DNA from: Sedimentibacter sp.
GTDB lineage: Bacteria > Bacillota > Clostridia > Tissierellales > Sedimentibacteraceae
Direction: 5' to 3'
DNA length: 64,000 bases
Assembly (NCBI GenBank): GCA_018436705.1
Contig: JAHDLA010000018.1
Span: 124,001 to 188,000 of the forward strand
The stretch's first letter is position 1; each line of letters opens with the position of its first letter. Made by a program: the position numbers and the translations under genes. The notes under the pieces are model-generated. The model searched no databases. It had not been told where the DNA came from and worked only from the letters and a program-made list of their open reading frames with translations. Below are positions 16,559 through 24,744 of the stretch, piece by piece.

Positions 16559-17092
16559 TTATTTTTTATTTCGCTTAATACTTCTTTGTTTTAATTTAAC
16601 AGCGATAAATAGAAATAGTCCTATTATCAAAACTATAATTACAGTTGTAACGCTGGCATCAAACGGAATTTCAGCTGTTCCACCACCATTAAAGGGCTTA
16701 AGTGTATCTGAATTAAAACGAATTGTGTAGTCGATTTCGTGGGGTACACTCATGGCCACAGTTTGTGCACTTACAGCCATATCTTTATCCAGTGAAACAG
16801 GAATCTCGAATGTGGAATTCCCGTCAGTATTGACGGGATAATAGTAATTTTCATCTACCAGCATATACTCGTAATACGGACTGCTCCAAATTACAGAAGC
16901 AGTCATAGTACCACTTTCAACTGTCAACTCTGCCGGAGATTCGATCTTAACTCTGCCCGACCCTCCAGAGAGAGTTACTTCCACAGTGTACCTGCCGTCT
17001 GCCGGAAAATCTGCAGCAATTGCTTTAACAGGCAATATTGCTATTAATAAAAGAATAACCAAAGCTATAATTTTTTTCATTTCATATCTCAT
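16559..17092 (-). CDS. Membrane-anchored surface protein sharing a domain with the CbiK C-terminus
   Basis: It has a signal peptide (MKKIIALVILLLIAILPVKA), one extracellular domain of about 110 residues, and a C-terminal transmembrane helix followed by a basic tail (KLKQRSIKRNKK). The domain aligns by eye with residues ~325-440 of the upstream CbiK protein: DG.Y..EV, A.LTV.SG.M.A, YEYM/YEKL and PV.L..D positions recur. Paired tyrosines (SPYYEYM, ENYYYP) recall NEAT-type heme-binding domains, but that is only a resemblance. The start is uncertain; 17092 and 17080 are the best candidates. Ligand unknown. Confidence 0.7.
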   Translation of the reverse strand: MRYEMKKIIALVILLLIAILPVKAIAADFPADGRYTVEVTLSGGSGRVKIESPAELTVESGTMTASVIWSSPYYEYMLVDENYYYPVNTDGNSTFEIPVSLDKDMAVSAQTVAMSVPHEIDYTIRFNSDTLKPFNGGGTAEIPFDASVTTVIIVLIIGLFLFIAVKLKQRSIKRNKK

Positions 17093-17130
17093 TTTATTAT
17101 AAACAAAACCTATTGCATTTTTTGCATACA

Positions 17131-18474
17131 TTATTCCACAGCTTCTTCGGGTATCATCGAGGATTGAAATACCAGAACTCTATCATACCATGCTTCTTTA
17201 TTTATACTCCATGCAGCGCAGTTAATATCCTGGTTAAGTGCTACCACCGGTACTTCATATGTGTACTTACCTTCACTGTCCTCTACATAATAAATACATT
17301 TATCATCAGTATCGGCAAGTGCCTCTTCACCGGTACCCATGTATAATTTCTCATAACCCGTTCCACTGAGAGTAATTACTGCTGACATTTCTCCACTTGC
17401 TACAGTTAGTTGTGCATCAATTATGCGAAACATACTAGAACTGGAAGAAACTTCAATCTGATACGTACCGTCCTTAATCTGGTCTCCATGTAATGTTTGA
17501 GCTTCTTCGGCTTCTAAGTCCTCCGTATCTTCAGCAGGCACATTTTCCTCATTAGCACTTTGATCTATGGTTTCACCCAAGTGCTTAACAATCATATTTT
17601 GAACACCTGTGTACTCACCCATACCTTTAAGCACAGTCTCAACCTCAAAACCTTCTGCTTCAAATGCACTTTTCCATGAATCTTCTTCATCACCTGCCAT
17701 ATCATTATTAGCATGGTCTCCTGCAACAATCATAAATGGTAGTAATACAACCTTGTTTGCTCCAGATTCTTTAACAAGAGCAACAACATCATCTAAAGAT
17801 GGAGTTGCTTCCACCGTACCCATAAAATAATTATCATGGCCTGCATCCGTAATATATTGCTGAACTTTTGAATAAACGGCATTTGACTCATGTTCTGTTC
17901 CGTGACCCATGAACACAATTGCAGTTCCCTCTGTGTCATATGATTTTGTCTCTTCAGTTATAACTGAGACAATTTCTTTAAAATCTTCATCTGAGGCAAG
18001 CAATTGTTTGCCAACCTTAAAGCTTTCAAATTTGTCCTTATATACTGATACCTCGTTGATAATGTCATCATACTCGAAACCGTTCATGACATGTGTAGGC
18101 TGTATTACAACCTCTTTTATACCATCTGCTACCAAACGATCCATTGCTTCCGTTACATTGTCAATTTCTAAACCGTCACGGTCTTTAAGCTTATCAATGA
18201 TAATCTGGCTTGTGAACGCACGTCTAACCTCATAGTCAGGATAAGCCTCCTGCAGAGCTTTCTCAATGCCTCCGATAGATAAATCACGATTGTCATTGTA
18301 GCTTGTACCAAAACTTACCGCCAGTATAACTTTGGCCGTGGAATCGTCGGATGGATTTTCAGCTGGAGGATTTTCGTCTGCAGCATTTGTTGAATTTGAA
18401 CATCCTGTTACCATTGTTAGCAATAACGACAGTGCCAGTATAAGTGTAAATAATTTTTTAATTTGTTTTTTCAT
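17131..18474 (-). CDS. cbiK: Lipoprotein CbiK-type anaerobic cobaltochelatase
   Basis: The N-terminus is a lipoprotein signal with lipobox MVTGC (Cys25), so the protein should be anchored outside the membrane. Residues ~45-315 are a CbiK/HemH-like chelatase: AVSFGTSYNDNRDLSI start, metal-ligand histidine in MGHGTEH, glutamate in GTVEATPS and second histidine in VAGDHANND. All three expected ligands are present. CbiK inserts Co2+ into sirohydrochlorin in anaerobic B12 synthesis; Desulfovibrio has a periplasmic form. A C-terminal domain (residues ~325-447) is shared with the next gene. It is the first gene after the B12 riboswitch. Confidence 0.88.
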   Translation of the reverse strand: MKKQIKKLFTLILALSLLLTMVTGCSNSTNAADENPPAENPSDDSTAKVILAVSFGTSYNDNRDLSIGGIEKALQEAYPDYEVRRAFTSQIIIDKLKDRDGLEIDNVTEAMDRLVADGIKEVVIQPTHVMNGFEYDDIINEVSVYKDKFESFKVGKQLLASDEDFKEIVSVITEETKSYDTEGTAIVFMGHGTEHESNAVYSKVQQYITDAGHDNYFMGTVEATPSLDDVVALVKESGANKVVLLPFMIVAGDHANNDMAGDEEDSWKSAFEAEGFEVETVLKGMGEYTGVQNMIVKHLGETIDQSANEENVPAEDTEDLEAEEAQTLHGDQIKDGTYQIEVSSSSSMFRIIDAQLTVASGEMSAVITLSGTGYEKLYMGTGEEALADTDDKCIYYVEDSEGKYTYEVPVVALNQDINCAAWSINKEAWYDRVLVFQSSMIPEEAVE

Positions 18475-18574
18475 TATTGATACTCCTTTTTTATTGTTTT
18501 TTTATAATATATTGCTTTATGTCATATCCGGTGGAATTTCAACAAGAATCCAACGGCGTTAATAAGACCGAAAT

Positions 18575-18605
18575 TAAAAAACGTCTGCGATTAACTCGCA
18601 GACGT
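18575..18605 (-). terminator. Riboswitch expression platform terminator
   Basis: On the minus strand ACGTCTGCGA and TCGCAGACGT form a 10-bp stem with a 5-base loop, followed by TTTTTAATTT. It lies between the cobalamin aptamer and the CbiK start, as expected for B12-induced transcription termination. Confidence 0.85.
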
Positions 18606-18716
18606 AAAAAAACGTTAGACTGTAACATATCCTTGCAAAAAAGAGATACGTTTGTATTGCATCCATAGCCATGGTAGTCCGCAGGGCTGTACGCACCGCA
18701 CAATAAGCGCAGCAAG

Positions 18717-18868
18717 GAAACCGGCAAGTATTCTGGCTTATCACTCTGCGCTTAACGCAATCCTTGGCACCTTCCCGGAATCTTTTCCAGTGGCATCAGC
18801 CAAAGCATCAGTGAATTACAGCAACGGTCTTGCGTGGGATTTGCACCCAACTTCCATAACCTGATTCC
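18717..18868 (-). ncRNA. Cobalamin (B12, adenosylcobalamin-type) riboswitch
   Basis: Read on the minus strand, the segment carries the conserved blocks of the cobalamin aptamer: GGTGCAAATCCCACGC near the 5' end, GCTGTAATTC in the middle, TGCCACTGG, and the B12 box GCCAGAATACTTGCCGGT at 18720-18737. It lies ~240 bases upstream of cbiK in the correct direction and is followed by a terminator. It should switch off the five-gene operon when cobalamin is abundant. Confidence 0.93.
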
Positions 18869-18985
18869 TATATTCAATTTAAATTAGTATAGCACCACGA
18901 GAAACATTTTGTCAATATTATTTAGACAGTGACAATATATTCTTTAAAGTCTAGATTCTTATATTATTGCTTTTTCATAATGTGT

Positions 18986-19504
18986 TTACGCTTTTTCCGG
19001 CTCTTCGTAGGTTTCACCGAAAGTTTCTACCGTTACCTTTTTTAACCTTACATCTTCCATAGGTTTATCTCTATAATCAGTCTTTAAATTTGCAATCTTA
19101 TCTACTACGTCCATTCCTTCCGTAACTTTGCCAAATCCGGCATATTGTCCGTCCAAATGCGGTGATTTTTTATGCATGATAAAAAATTGAGAACCAGCAG
19201 AGTTGGGAGCCATAGCTCTTGCCATTGATAAAACACCTTCAGTATGTTTTAAATCATTCTTAAAACCATTGGATGTAAATTCACCTTTGATTGAATATCC
19301 AGGACCTCCAGTACCATTTCCTGTTGGGCATCCTCCCTGAATCATAAACCCTTTAATTACTCTGTGAAAGGTTAAGCCGTCATAAAAATTTTTATTGATT
19401 AATGATATAAAGTTCTTCACAGTGTTGGGAGCAATTTCTGGATAAAGCTCTGCCTTTACTGCATCGCCGTTTTCAAATTCAAATGTTACTACCGGTAATT
19501 TCAT
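18986..19504 (-). CDS. ppiB: Peptidyl-prolyl cis-trans isomerase, cyclophilin type
   Basis: This 172-residue cyclophilin accelerates proline isomerization during protein folding. Family motifs are visible: FHRVIKGFMIQGGCPTGNGTGGPGY (catalytic Arg in FHRV, near residue 47) and AGSQFFIMHKKSPHLDGQYAGFGKV. There is no signal peptide, so it acts in the cytoplasm. GGAGGATAT precedes the ATG. A broken paralogue fragment is present at 10381-10480. Confidence 0.95.
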   Translation of the reverse strand: MKLPVVTFEFENGDAVKAELYPEIAPNTVKNFISLINKNFYDGLTFHRVIKGFMIQGGCPTGNGTGGPGYSIKGEFTSNGFKNDLKHTEGVLSMARAMAPNSAGSQFFIMHKKSPHLDGQYAGFGKVTEGMDVVDKIANLKTDYRDKPMEDVRLKKVTVETFGETYEEPEKA

Positions 19505-19709
19505 ATATCCTCCATTTATTATGTTATTATTTACTATACTTTACACTATCAAGCAGAATTATTCAAGACGTAATTGCTGCAATGATGTTGATAAAATAAT
19601 AAAATTTGCATATTCTTTCTGAATATTTTAATTTTAAGGTTGTAACAACATCTATACACCGGAATATATTGAAGTAAAGTTATAGTAAATATGAGGAGGT
19701 TATATAAGC

Positions 19710-20681
19710 ATGAAATGCTCAGATAGAAACAACGTTCTAGGTACCGGCGGAGTAGCTGAAAGATGCTGCACCGGGCAATCAGGTTGTGATTGGGACGGAA
19801 CCCTGAGAAACGTAGTAACAGAGCCAATATATGTTCAGAAAGTATACGATGCAGTGCTATTTAATTTACAAGGGCTTAAAACTGCTCCAGATACTTGCTT
19901 TGAGCCAAGATTAGGATGCGGAACAAATGTAATTAGAATATCCGATATAAGATGCAGAAAATTCTTCAATCCCGACAACATTAATGACGAATGCAATATG
20001 AAAATTAATCCTATAACAACTTTATCAGGTGGGCAATTTGTTAAAAAAGAAGATGGCTGCGATTATAAGGTTATAGGTCCTGATGGTACATTAAGTCAAA
20101 AATTAATTTGGGCAGACACTCAGTTCTGTGATGACGAAGAGCAGGGAACACCTGTATTCGGAACACAAAATATTGAAGTTTCCGGATGTGTTGAAGTAGA
20201 AATGGATTTAGTTGTAACCCCATGTGATTCAAACAGCGAAAGCATTATTACATTGACAGCTGTAGTTGAAATTGCTCCTACGTGCAATCCTTTAGTACTG
20301 ACGAACTTCTTTGAAATTTGCGTACCTTCAGTATATGACACGGCATTCCTGCCAAGATTTACTGAATTCTGCAATTTAGACTGTGTAGTAAGACTTGCAA
20401 CAAATAGCATTCAAAGGGATTTCACTCTTGATCCGAGAACAGGTGAATTATCCGTTAACTTGATAATTTCACTTTGCATCTCTTGCGAAAAGAAAATAGT
20501 TGTTCCCGTACAGCTATGCGTTCTGTCAACCGGATTTGTGCAGCTATCTCCTGAACAAGCAAGCATTTGTCCTACATTCCCTCGCTTATTCCCGAGACAG
20601 ATCGATGAAAACTCTGTTGGAGGAGCAGGCGGCGGCTCCGGTTCCGGATGCAGACCAAGGTGCCAATCAGCTGAAGAATAA
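19710..20681 (+). CDS. Cysteine-rich protein, possible spore-coat or surface-layer type
   Basis: This 323-residue protein has no signal peptide or membrane segment and contains about two dozen cysteines, many in CxxC-like spacing (ERCCTGQSGCDWDG, CISCEKK, CNLDC). The early segment PIYVQKVYDAVLFNLQGLK resembles the start of clostridial spore-coat/DUF3794-like proteins, and the C-terminus has a glycine/serine linker before CRPRCQSAEE. GAGGAGG precedes the ATG. A structural protein cross-linked by disulfides in the spore coat is plausible, but no known family is certain. Confidence 0.6.
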   Translation: MKCSDRNNVLGTGGVAERCCTGQSGCDWDGTLRNVVTEPIYVQKVYDAVLFNLQGLKTAPDTCFEPRLGCGTNVIRISDIRCRKFFNPDNINDECNMKINPITTLSGGQFVKKEDGCDYKVIGPDGTLSQKLIWADTQFCDDEEQGTPVFGTQNIEVSGCVEVEMDLVVTPCDSNSESIITLTAVVEIAPTCNPLVLTNFFEICVPSVYDTAFLPRFTEFCNLDCVVRLATNSIQRDFTLDPRTGELSVNLIISLCISCEKKIVVPVQLCVLSTGFVQLSPEQASICPTFPRLFPRQIDENSVGGAGGGSGSGCRPRCQSAEE

Positions 20682-20688
20682 TATTCAA

Positions 20689-20714
20689 AAACCTGCTTAT
20701 AAGGCAGGTTTTTT
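20689..20714 (+). terminator. Intrinsic terminator
   Basis: AACCTGC and GCAGGTT form the stem, followed by TTTTT. It begins 8 bases after the stop of the Cys-rich protein gene. Confidence 0.85.
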
Positions 20715-20722
20715 ACATATAT

Positions 20723-21868
20723 TCAGTGTCTAAATCTATGTCTTCTCTTTACATCTTTTCTAAGCTTTTCTTTCTCTATGTCCCCTATTCCTTTTTCTAT
20801 TAACAATACATCTACGGATTCTTCGATAACAGTTTTAATAAGCACCACTATTGGAACTCCAAGAACCATACCAAGAACTCCGAACATATTTCCTCCTACT
20901 GTTACTGATGTAATAATCCATAGCGGACTTACTCCTACATTTTTCCCCACAATGCGCGGGTCAAGAAAATTTGCATCCAGCTGTTGAACTACAACAGTTA
21001 TAATTAGTGCAGTTATTGCTTTGGATGGGTCAACAAAAAAAGATACTACAATTACAGGAACAGATCCTATAATGGGTCCAAAATAAGGAATTATGTTAAA
21101 CGCCCCAATAATTGTCCCCATAAGTGGCGCATATGGAACACGAAATATAAAGAATAAAATCACGCACACAATTCCAACTATGGTAGAATCAAGAAGCTTT
21201 CCGTTTAAAAAGCTCTTAAAAATTCTATTAGCCTCAGTAAAAGTTCGAAGCATCTTTTTAGCTCTGCTTTGCTCAAAAAATGCATATATGAATCTTTTCC
21301 CTCTGGCTAAGATATCTTCCTTTTCAATAAGCATGTAAATATTGATTATAAAGCTTGTTATTATTGTCACAGCACTTGCGCCAAAGTTTCCAACCATACT
21401 CATTAAACCAATAGATATTTCGGTAAAAGCATTATTTATAAAATTTCTAACCAATTCACTAGCGTGAAGAATATAATCAGCTATATGGTGGATATACTCA
21501 CTGTCAGACTTATTTTTTAAATCCATCACAATTTTAGTTATATCAACATTACCTTCCATTATAAAATATACTATATTGTTTATATTCTCTACTATCTGAG
21601 GAACTAGCTTGTATATAAGCAAACCTATCATGCCTATTAGAATTATACACGCCAGCAATATACCTTGGCACCGTCTTACCTTCAGTTTTTCCATAAGGAA
21701 TGTAACCACAGAATCCAAGAGATAAGCCATAATCAGCGCATAAAGTACAGGCTTAAATGAACTTTTAAGCCAATTCACTGTTTCCGGGCTGAAAACAAAC
21801 ATTAAAATTATCCAAATTACAAACAATATCGGCAACAACAGTCTCAATATGCTTTTATATTTCCCTAT
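20723..21868 (-). CDS. AI-2E family transporter (YtvI/PerM type)
   Basis: This is a multi-pass membrane protein with the family arrangement of paired N-terminal helices, a central amphipathic part and a C-terminal block of helices with GAFNIIPYFGPIIGSVPV. Homologues export AI-2 or act as Na+/H+ antiporters; the substrate here is not determinable. The start is odd. No ATG is available: TTG at 21847 is possible, but AGAGGAG lies 7 bases before an in-frame ATA at 21868, which would give a natural basic N-terminus (RIGKYKSIL). I used the ribosome-site evidence. Confidence 0.8.
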   Translation of the reverse strand: MGKYKSILRLLLPILFVIWIILMFVFSPETVNWLKSSFKPVLYALIMAYLLDSVVTFLMEKLKVRRCQGILLACIILIGMIGLLIYKLVPQIVENINNIVYFIMEGNVDITKIVMDLKNKSDSEYIHHIADYILHASELVRNFINNAFTEISIGLMSMVGNFGASAVTIITSFIINIYMLIEKEDILARGKRFIYAFFEQSRAKKMLRTFTEANRIFKSFLNGKLLDSTIVGIVCVILFFIFRVPYAPLMGTIIGAFNIIPYFGPIIGSVPVIVVSFFVDPSKAITALIITVVVQQLDANFLDPRIVGKNVGVSPLWIITSVTVGGNMFGVLGMVLGVPIVVLIKTVIEESVDVLLIEKGIGDIEKEKLRKDVKRRHRFRH

Positions 21869-21880
21869 TCTACCACTCCT

Positions 21881-23638
21881 CTACATTACTTTTGCCTGCC
21901 CCCTATATACAACTCCTTGTTTTCCGTTTACCGTTAATATTTCTCCATCCTTAATTTCTCTTATACAATTTTCGGCTCCAACCACTACTTCTTTGCCGAG
22001 ATTTAATCCAGCTATAAATGCGTGTGAGGTTAGACCGCCCTCTTCTACAATGATGGCTGATGCTCGCGCCATATATTCTATTACGTCCTTACCAGTTGCC
22101 GACATTACTATTATATCCCCATCTTCAAATTTATCCCTAAGTTCATCAGCATTTTTTGCAATTCTTGCTCTTCCTATAACTGTTTCTTTCCCTACTCCCA
22201 CAGTCTTATACAATAGCTCACTTACTATATGAACCTTAAGAAGGTTAGTGCTTCCTGATATTCCAACGGGAACGCCGGCTGTTATGACTATAAGATCTCC
22301 GTTTTCAATATACCCAAGTTCCAAAGCCCCTTCAACAGATTTTTCTATAATTTCGTCTGTTGAATGCATCTTACTTATTTTAACAGGATAAACTCCCCAG
22401 TAAATAGACATTTTTCTCATTACACGTTCGTTTTCAGTTGCAGCTATTATTGGAGCCAGCGGTCTGTACTTGGATACTGCAGCCGCCGTGTATCCTGAAG
22501 ATGTTGCAGATATAATTGCAGATGCCTTTAAATCAAGACACGTCCTGCATGTGGCATAGCTTATGGAATCTGTTATACTATTGTTAAAGCCCATATTTTT
22601 TGTTTTTAATATTTCTTCATAATCCAGCGAATTTTCTATCATTTGAGCAACTCTGGCCATTGTTTGTACAGATTCAACAGGATAGCTGCCCGACGCTGTC
22701 TCTCCGGAAAGCATTATGGCGTCTGAGCCTTCAAAAATAGCTGTTGCAACGTCTGAAACCTCAGCTCTTGTAGGTCTCGGGTTTCGTATCATGGAGTCAA
22801 GCATCTGCGTTGCAGTAATTACAGGCTTCCCTGCATCATTGCATTTCTTTATAAGCATCTTCTGAACAAGCGGCACTTCTTCAGCAGGAATCTCCACTCC
22901 CAGATCTCCTCTGGCAACCATAATTCCGTCCGATACTTCAATTATTTCATCGATATTTTCTACACCCTGCCTATTTTCAATCTTAGAAATAATCATAATA
23001 TTGTCGGCATTTTTATCCTCGAGTATCCTTCTGATTGAAATAACATCCTCAGCCTTTCTAATAAAAGATGCCGCTATGTAATCAACATCATTTTCAATAC
23101 CGAACATTATATCATTTATATCTCTTTCAGTAAGCGCCGGAAGATTTATTTTTACATTTGGAACATTGACTCCTTTTTTATTCTTGACCGTTCCTCCGTT
23201 TTTAACAATACACCTTAAATCTGTATCATTTATTTTTTCTACTACTTCCAGTCTTATTAGGCCATCATCTATAAGCACCATATCATTTTCTTTTACATCT
23301 TTTGCAAAATCCGCATATGTAACGCCGGCTATTTTATTTGTTCCAAGAACATCTCTTGTTGTAATAGTAAATTCTTGATCTTTTACAAGCTCTACTTCTC
23401 CATTTTCAAAATCCTTAGTTCTTATTTCGGGACCCTTTGTGTCAAGCATGATAGCCGTACAAGCCCCTAGCTCATCTCTTACTTTTTTAATTACATCTAT
23501 TTTTGCCTTATGTTCTTCATGTGTACCATGAGAAAAATTCAGTCTGGCCACATTTAATCCCCTTAAAACTAATTCTTTAAATATTTTCTCATTTTCTGAA
23601 GCCGGCCCTATTGTGCATACAATTTTAGTTTTGCGCAT
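21881..23638 (-). CDS. pyk: Pyruvate kinase with C-terminal PEP-utilizing domain
   Basis: It converts PEP and ADP to pyruvate and ATP, the last step of glycolysis. The barrel starts RKTKIVCTIGPAS and contains MVARGDLGVEIP and the catalytic ITATQMLDSMI segment. The C-terminal ~100 residues (GRARIAKNADELRDKFEDGDIIV ... EGGLTSHAFIAG) are the phosphohistidine-type PEP-utilizer domain found in Bacillus and clostridial pyruvate kinases. AAAGGGAG lies nine bases before the ATG at 23638. It is the gene after pfkA in the same direction, as in many Firmicutes. Confidence 0.95.
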   Translation of the reverse strand: MRKTKIVCTIGPASENEKIFKELVLRGLNVARLNFSHGTHEEHKAKIDVIKKVRDELGACTAIMLDTKGPEIRTKDFENGEVELVKDQEFTITTRDVLGTNKIAGVTYADFAKDVKENDMVLIDDGLIRLEVVEKINDTDLRCIVKNGGTVKNKKGVNVPNVKINLPALTERDINDIMFGIENDVDYIAASFIRKAEDVISIRRILEDKNADNIMIISKIENRQGVENIDEIIEVSDGIMVARGDLGVEIPAEEVPLVQKMLIKKCNDAGKPVITATQMLDSMIRNPRPTRAEVSDVATAIFEGSDAIMLSGETASGSYPVESVQTMARVAQMIENSLDYEEILKTKNMGFNNSITDSISYATCRTCLDLKASAIISATSSGYTAAAVSKYRPLAPIIAATENERVMRKMSIYWGVYPVKISKMHSTDEIIEKSVEGALELGYIENGDLIVITAGVPVGISGSTNLLKVHIVSELLYKTVGVGKETVIGRARIAKNADELRDKFEDGDIIVMSATGKDVIEYMARASAIIVEEGGLTSHAFIAGLNLGKEVVVGAENCIREIKDGEILTVNGKQGVVYRGQAKVM

Positions 23639-23692
23639 CTTTTTCATCTCCCTTTCAGACAATCAAATACTGGTAAATAAAACCATGTTATT

Positions 23693-24652
23693 TTATATTG
23701 ATAATATCTTAGTCAATTCATACGTTGTTTCATCAAATTTTTTCTCAACCAAAAGTGCTTCTTCCATATCCATATCAAATATTTCATTGCCTCGCACTCC
23801 AAGAGCTCGATTTTTATTTGAACTGAATAAAAGTTCAACTGCCTTTGCGCCCATCTGGCTGCCTATAAGTCTATCAAACGCTGATGGTGTGCCTCCTCTT
23901 TGTGTATATCCCAAAACGGAATATCTCGTAGTTACACCAGTCTTTTTTTCGATTATTTCACTAATATCTTTTGCGTCTCCAGCTCCCTCTGCAAGTATGA
24001 TTATGCTATGTCTCTTTCCTCTTGCCCTTCCTTGCATTATTTTGTCACACACTTCATCCATATTATTCTCAACTTCAGGGATAATAACCATTTCGGCTCC
24101 GCCTGCCAGCCCCGCATAAAGAGCAAGGTCTCCGCAATCTCTCCCCATTACCTCAATGACATTTGTCCTTGAATGAGATGAAGATGTGTCGCGTATCTTT
24201 TCAACAGATTCCAGCACTGTTGTAAGAGCCGTGAAAAATCCCAGAGTATATTGAGTATACGGAAGATCATTGTCTATTGTTCCCGGAATTCCTATAACCG
24301 GCACACCGGCTCTTCCAAGCTCCAATGCTCCTTTAAATGTTCCGTTTCCTCCTATTGTAATAATTCCGTCTATTCCAAGATATTTAATATTTTTCAGTGC
24401 ATTTTCAAATCCTTCTTTTTGTTGGAACTCCTTGCTTCTAGCACTTCCAAGAACTGTGCCTCCCCTATGAATTATGTCTGCCACAGAGGATAAATTCAAT
24501 TCAACACTTTCGCCTTCCACAAGTCCTCTGTATCCGTTTTTTATACCTACCACATTAATATTATTATAAATTGCATACCTTACAACGGCTCTTATTGCAG
24601 CATTCATACCCGGTGCATCTCCACCGCTGGTAAGCACTCCGATTTTTCTCAT
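23693..24652 (-). CDS. pfkA: ATP-dependent 6-phosphofructokinase
   Basis: This 319-residue enzyme phosphorylates fructose-6-phosphate in glycolysis. It starts with the nucleotide site [17 protein letters not shown] and has the catalytic [10 protein letters not shown] (Asp) and MGRDCGDLA segments. GAGGAGG precedes the ATG. Pyruvate kinase follows 54 bases later in the same orientation, and dnaE lies upstream in the same direction. The dnaE-pfkA-pyk order is a classic Firmicutes arrangement. Confidence 0.96.
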   Translation of the reverse strand: MRKIGVLTSGGDAPGMNAAIRAVVRYAIYNNINVVGIKNGYRGLVEGESVELNLSSVADIIHRGGTVLGSARSKEFQQKEGFENALKNIKYLGIDGIITIGGNGTFKGALELGRAGVPVIGIPGTIDNDLPYTQYTLGFFTALTTVLESVEKIRDTSSSHSRTNVIEVMGRDCGDLALYAGLAGGAEMVIIPEVENNMDEVCDKIMQGRARGKRHSIIILAEGAGDAKDISEIIEKKTGVTTRYSVLGYTQRGGTPSAFDRLIGSQMGAKAVELLFSSNKNRALGVRGNEIFDMDMEEALLVEKKFDETTYELTKILSI

Positions 24653-24744
24653 TACAATCTACCTCCTCAATCAAATTTGATTTTATTATGCAAGACAATA
24701 ACATATGAATTTATCTGTTATTAAATATACCATTATACTATTTA

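Noticed and set aside
18539..18864. Several short frames over the riboswitch region
   Set aside because: The conserved cobalamin aptamer and terminator explain this sequence; the frames are shadows of RNA structure.
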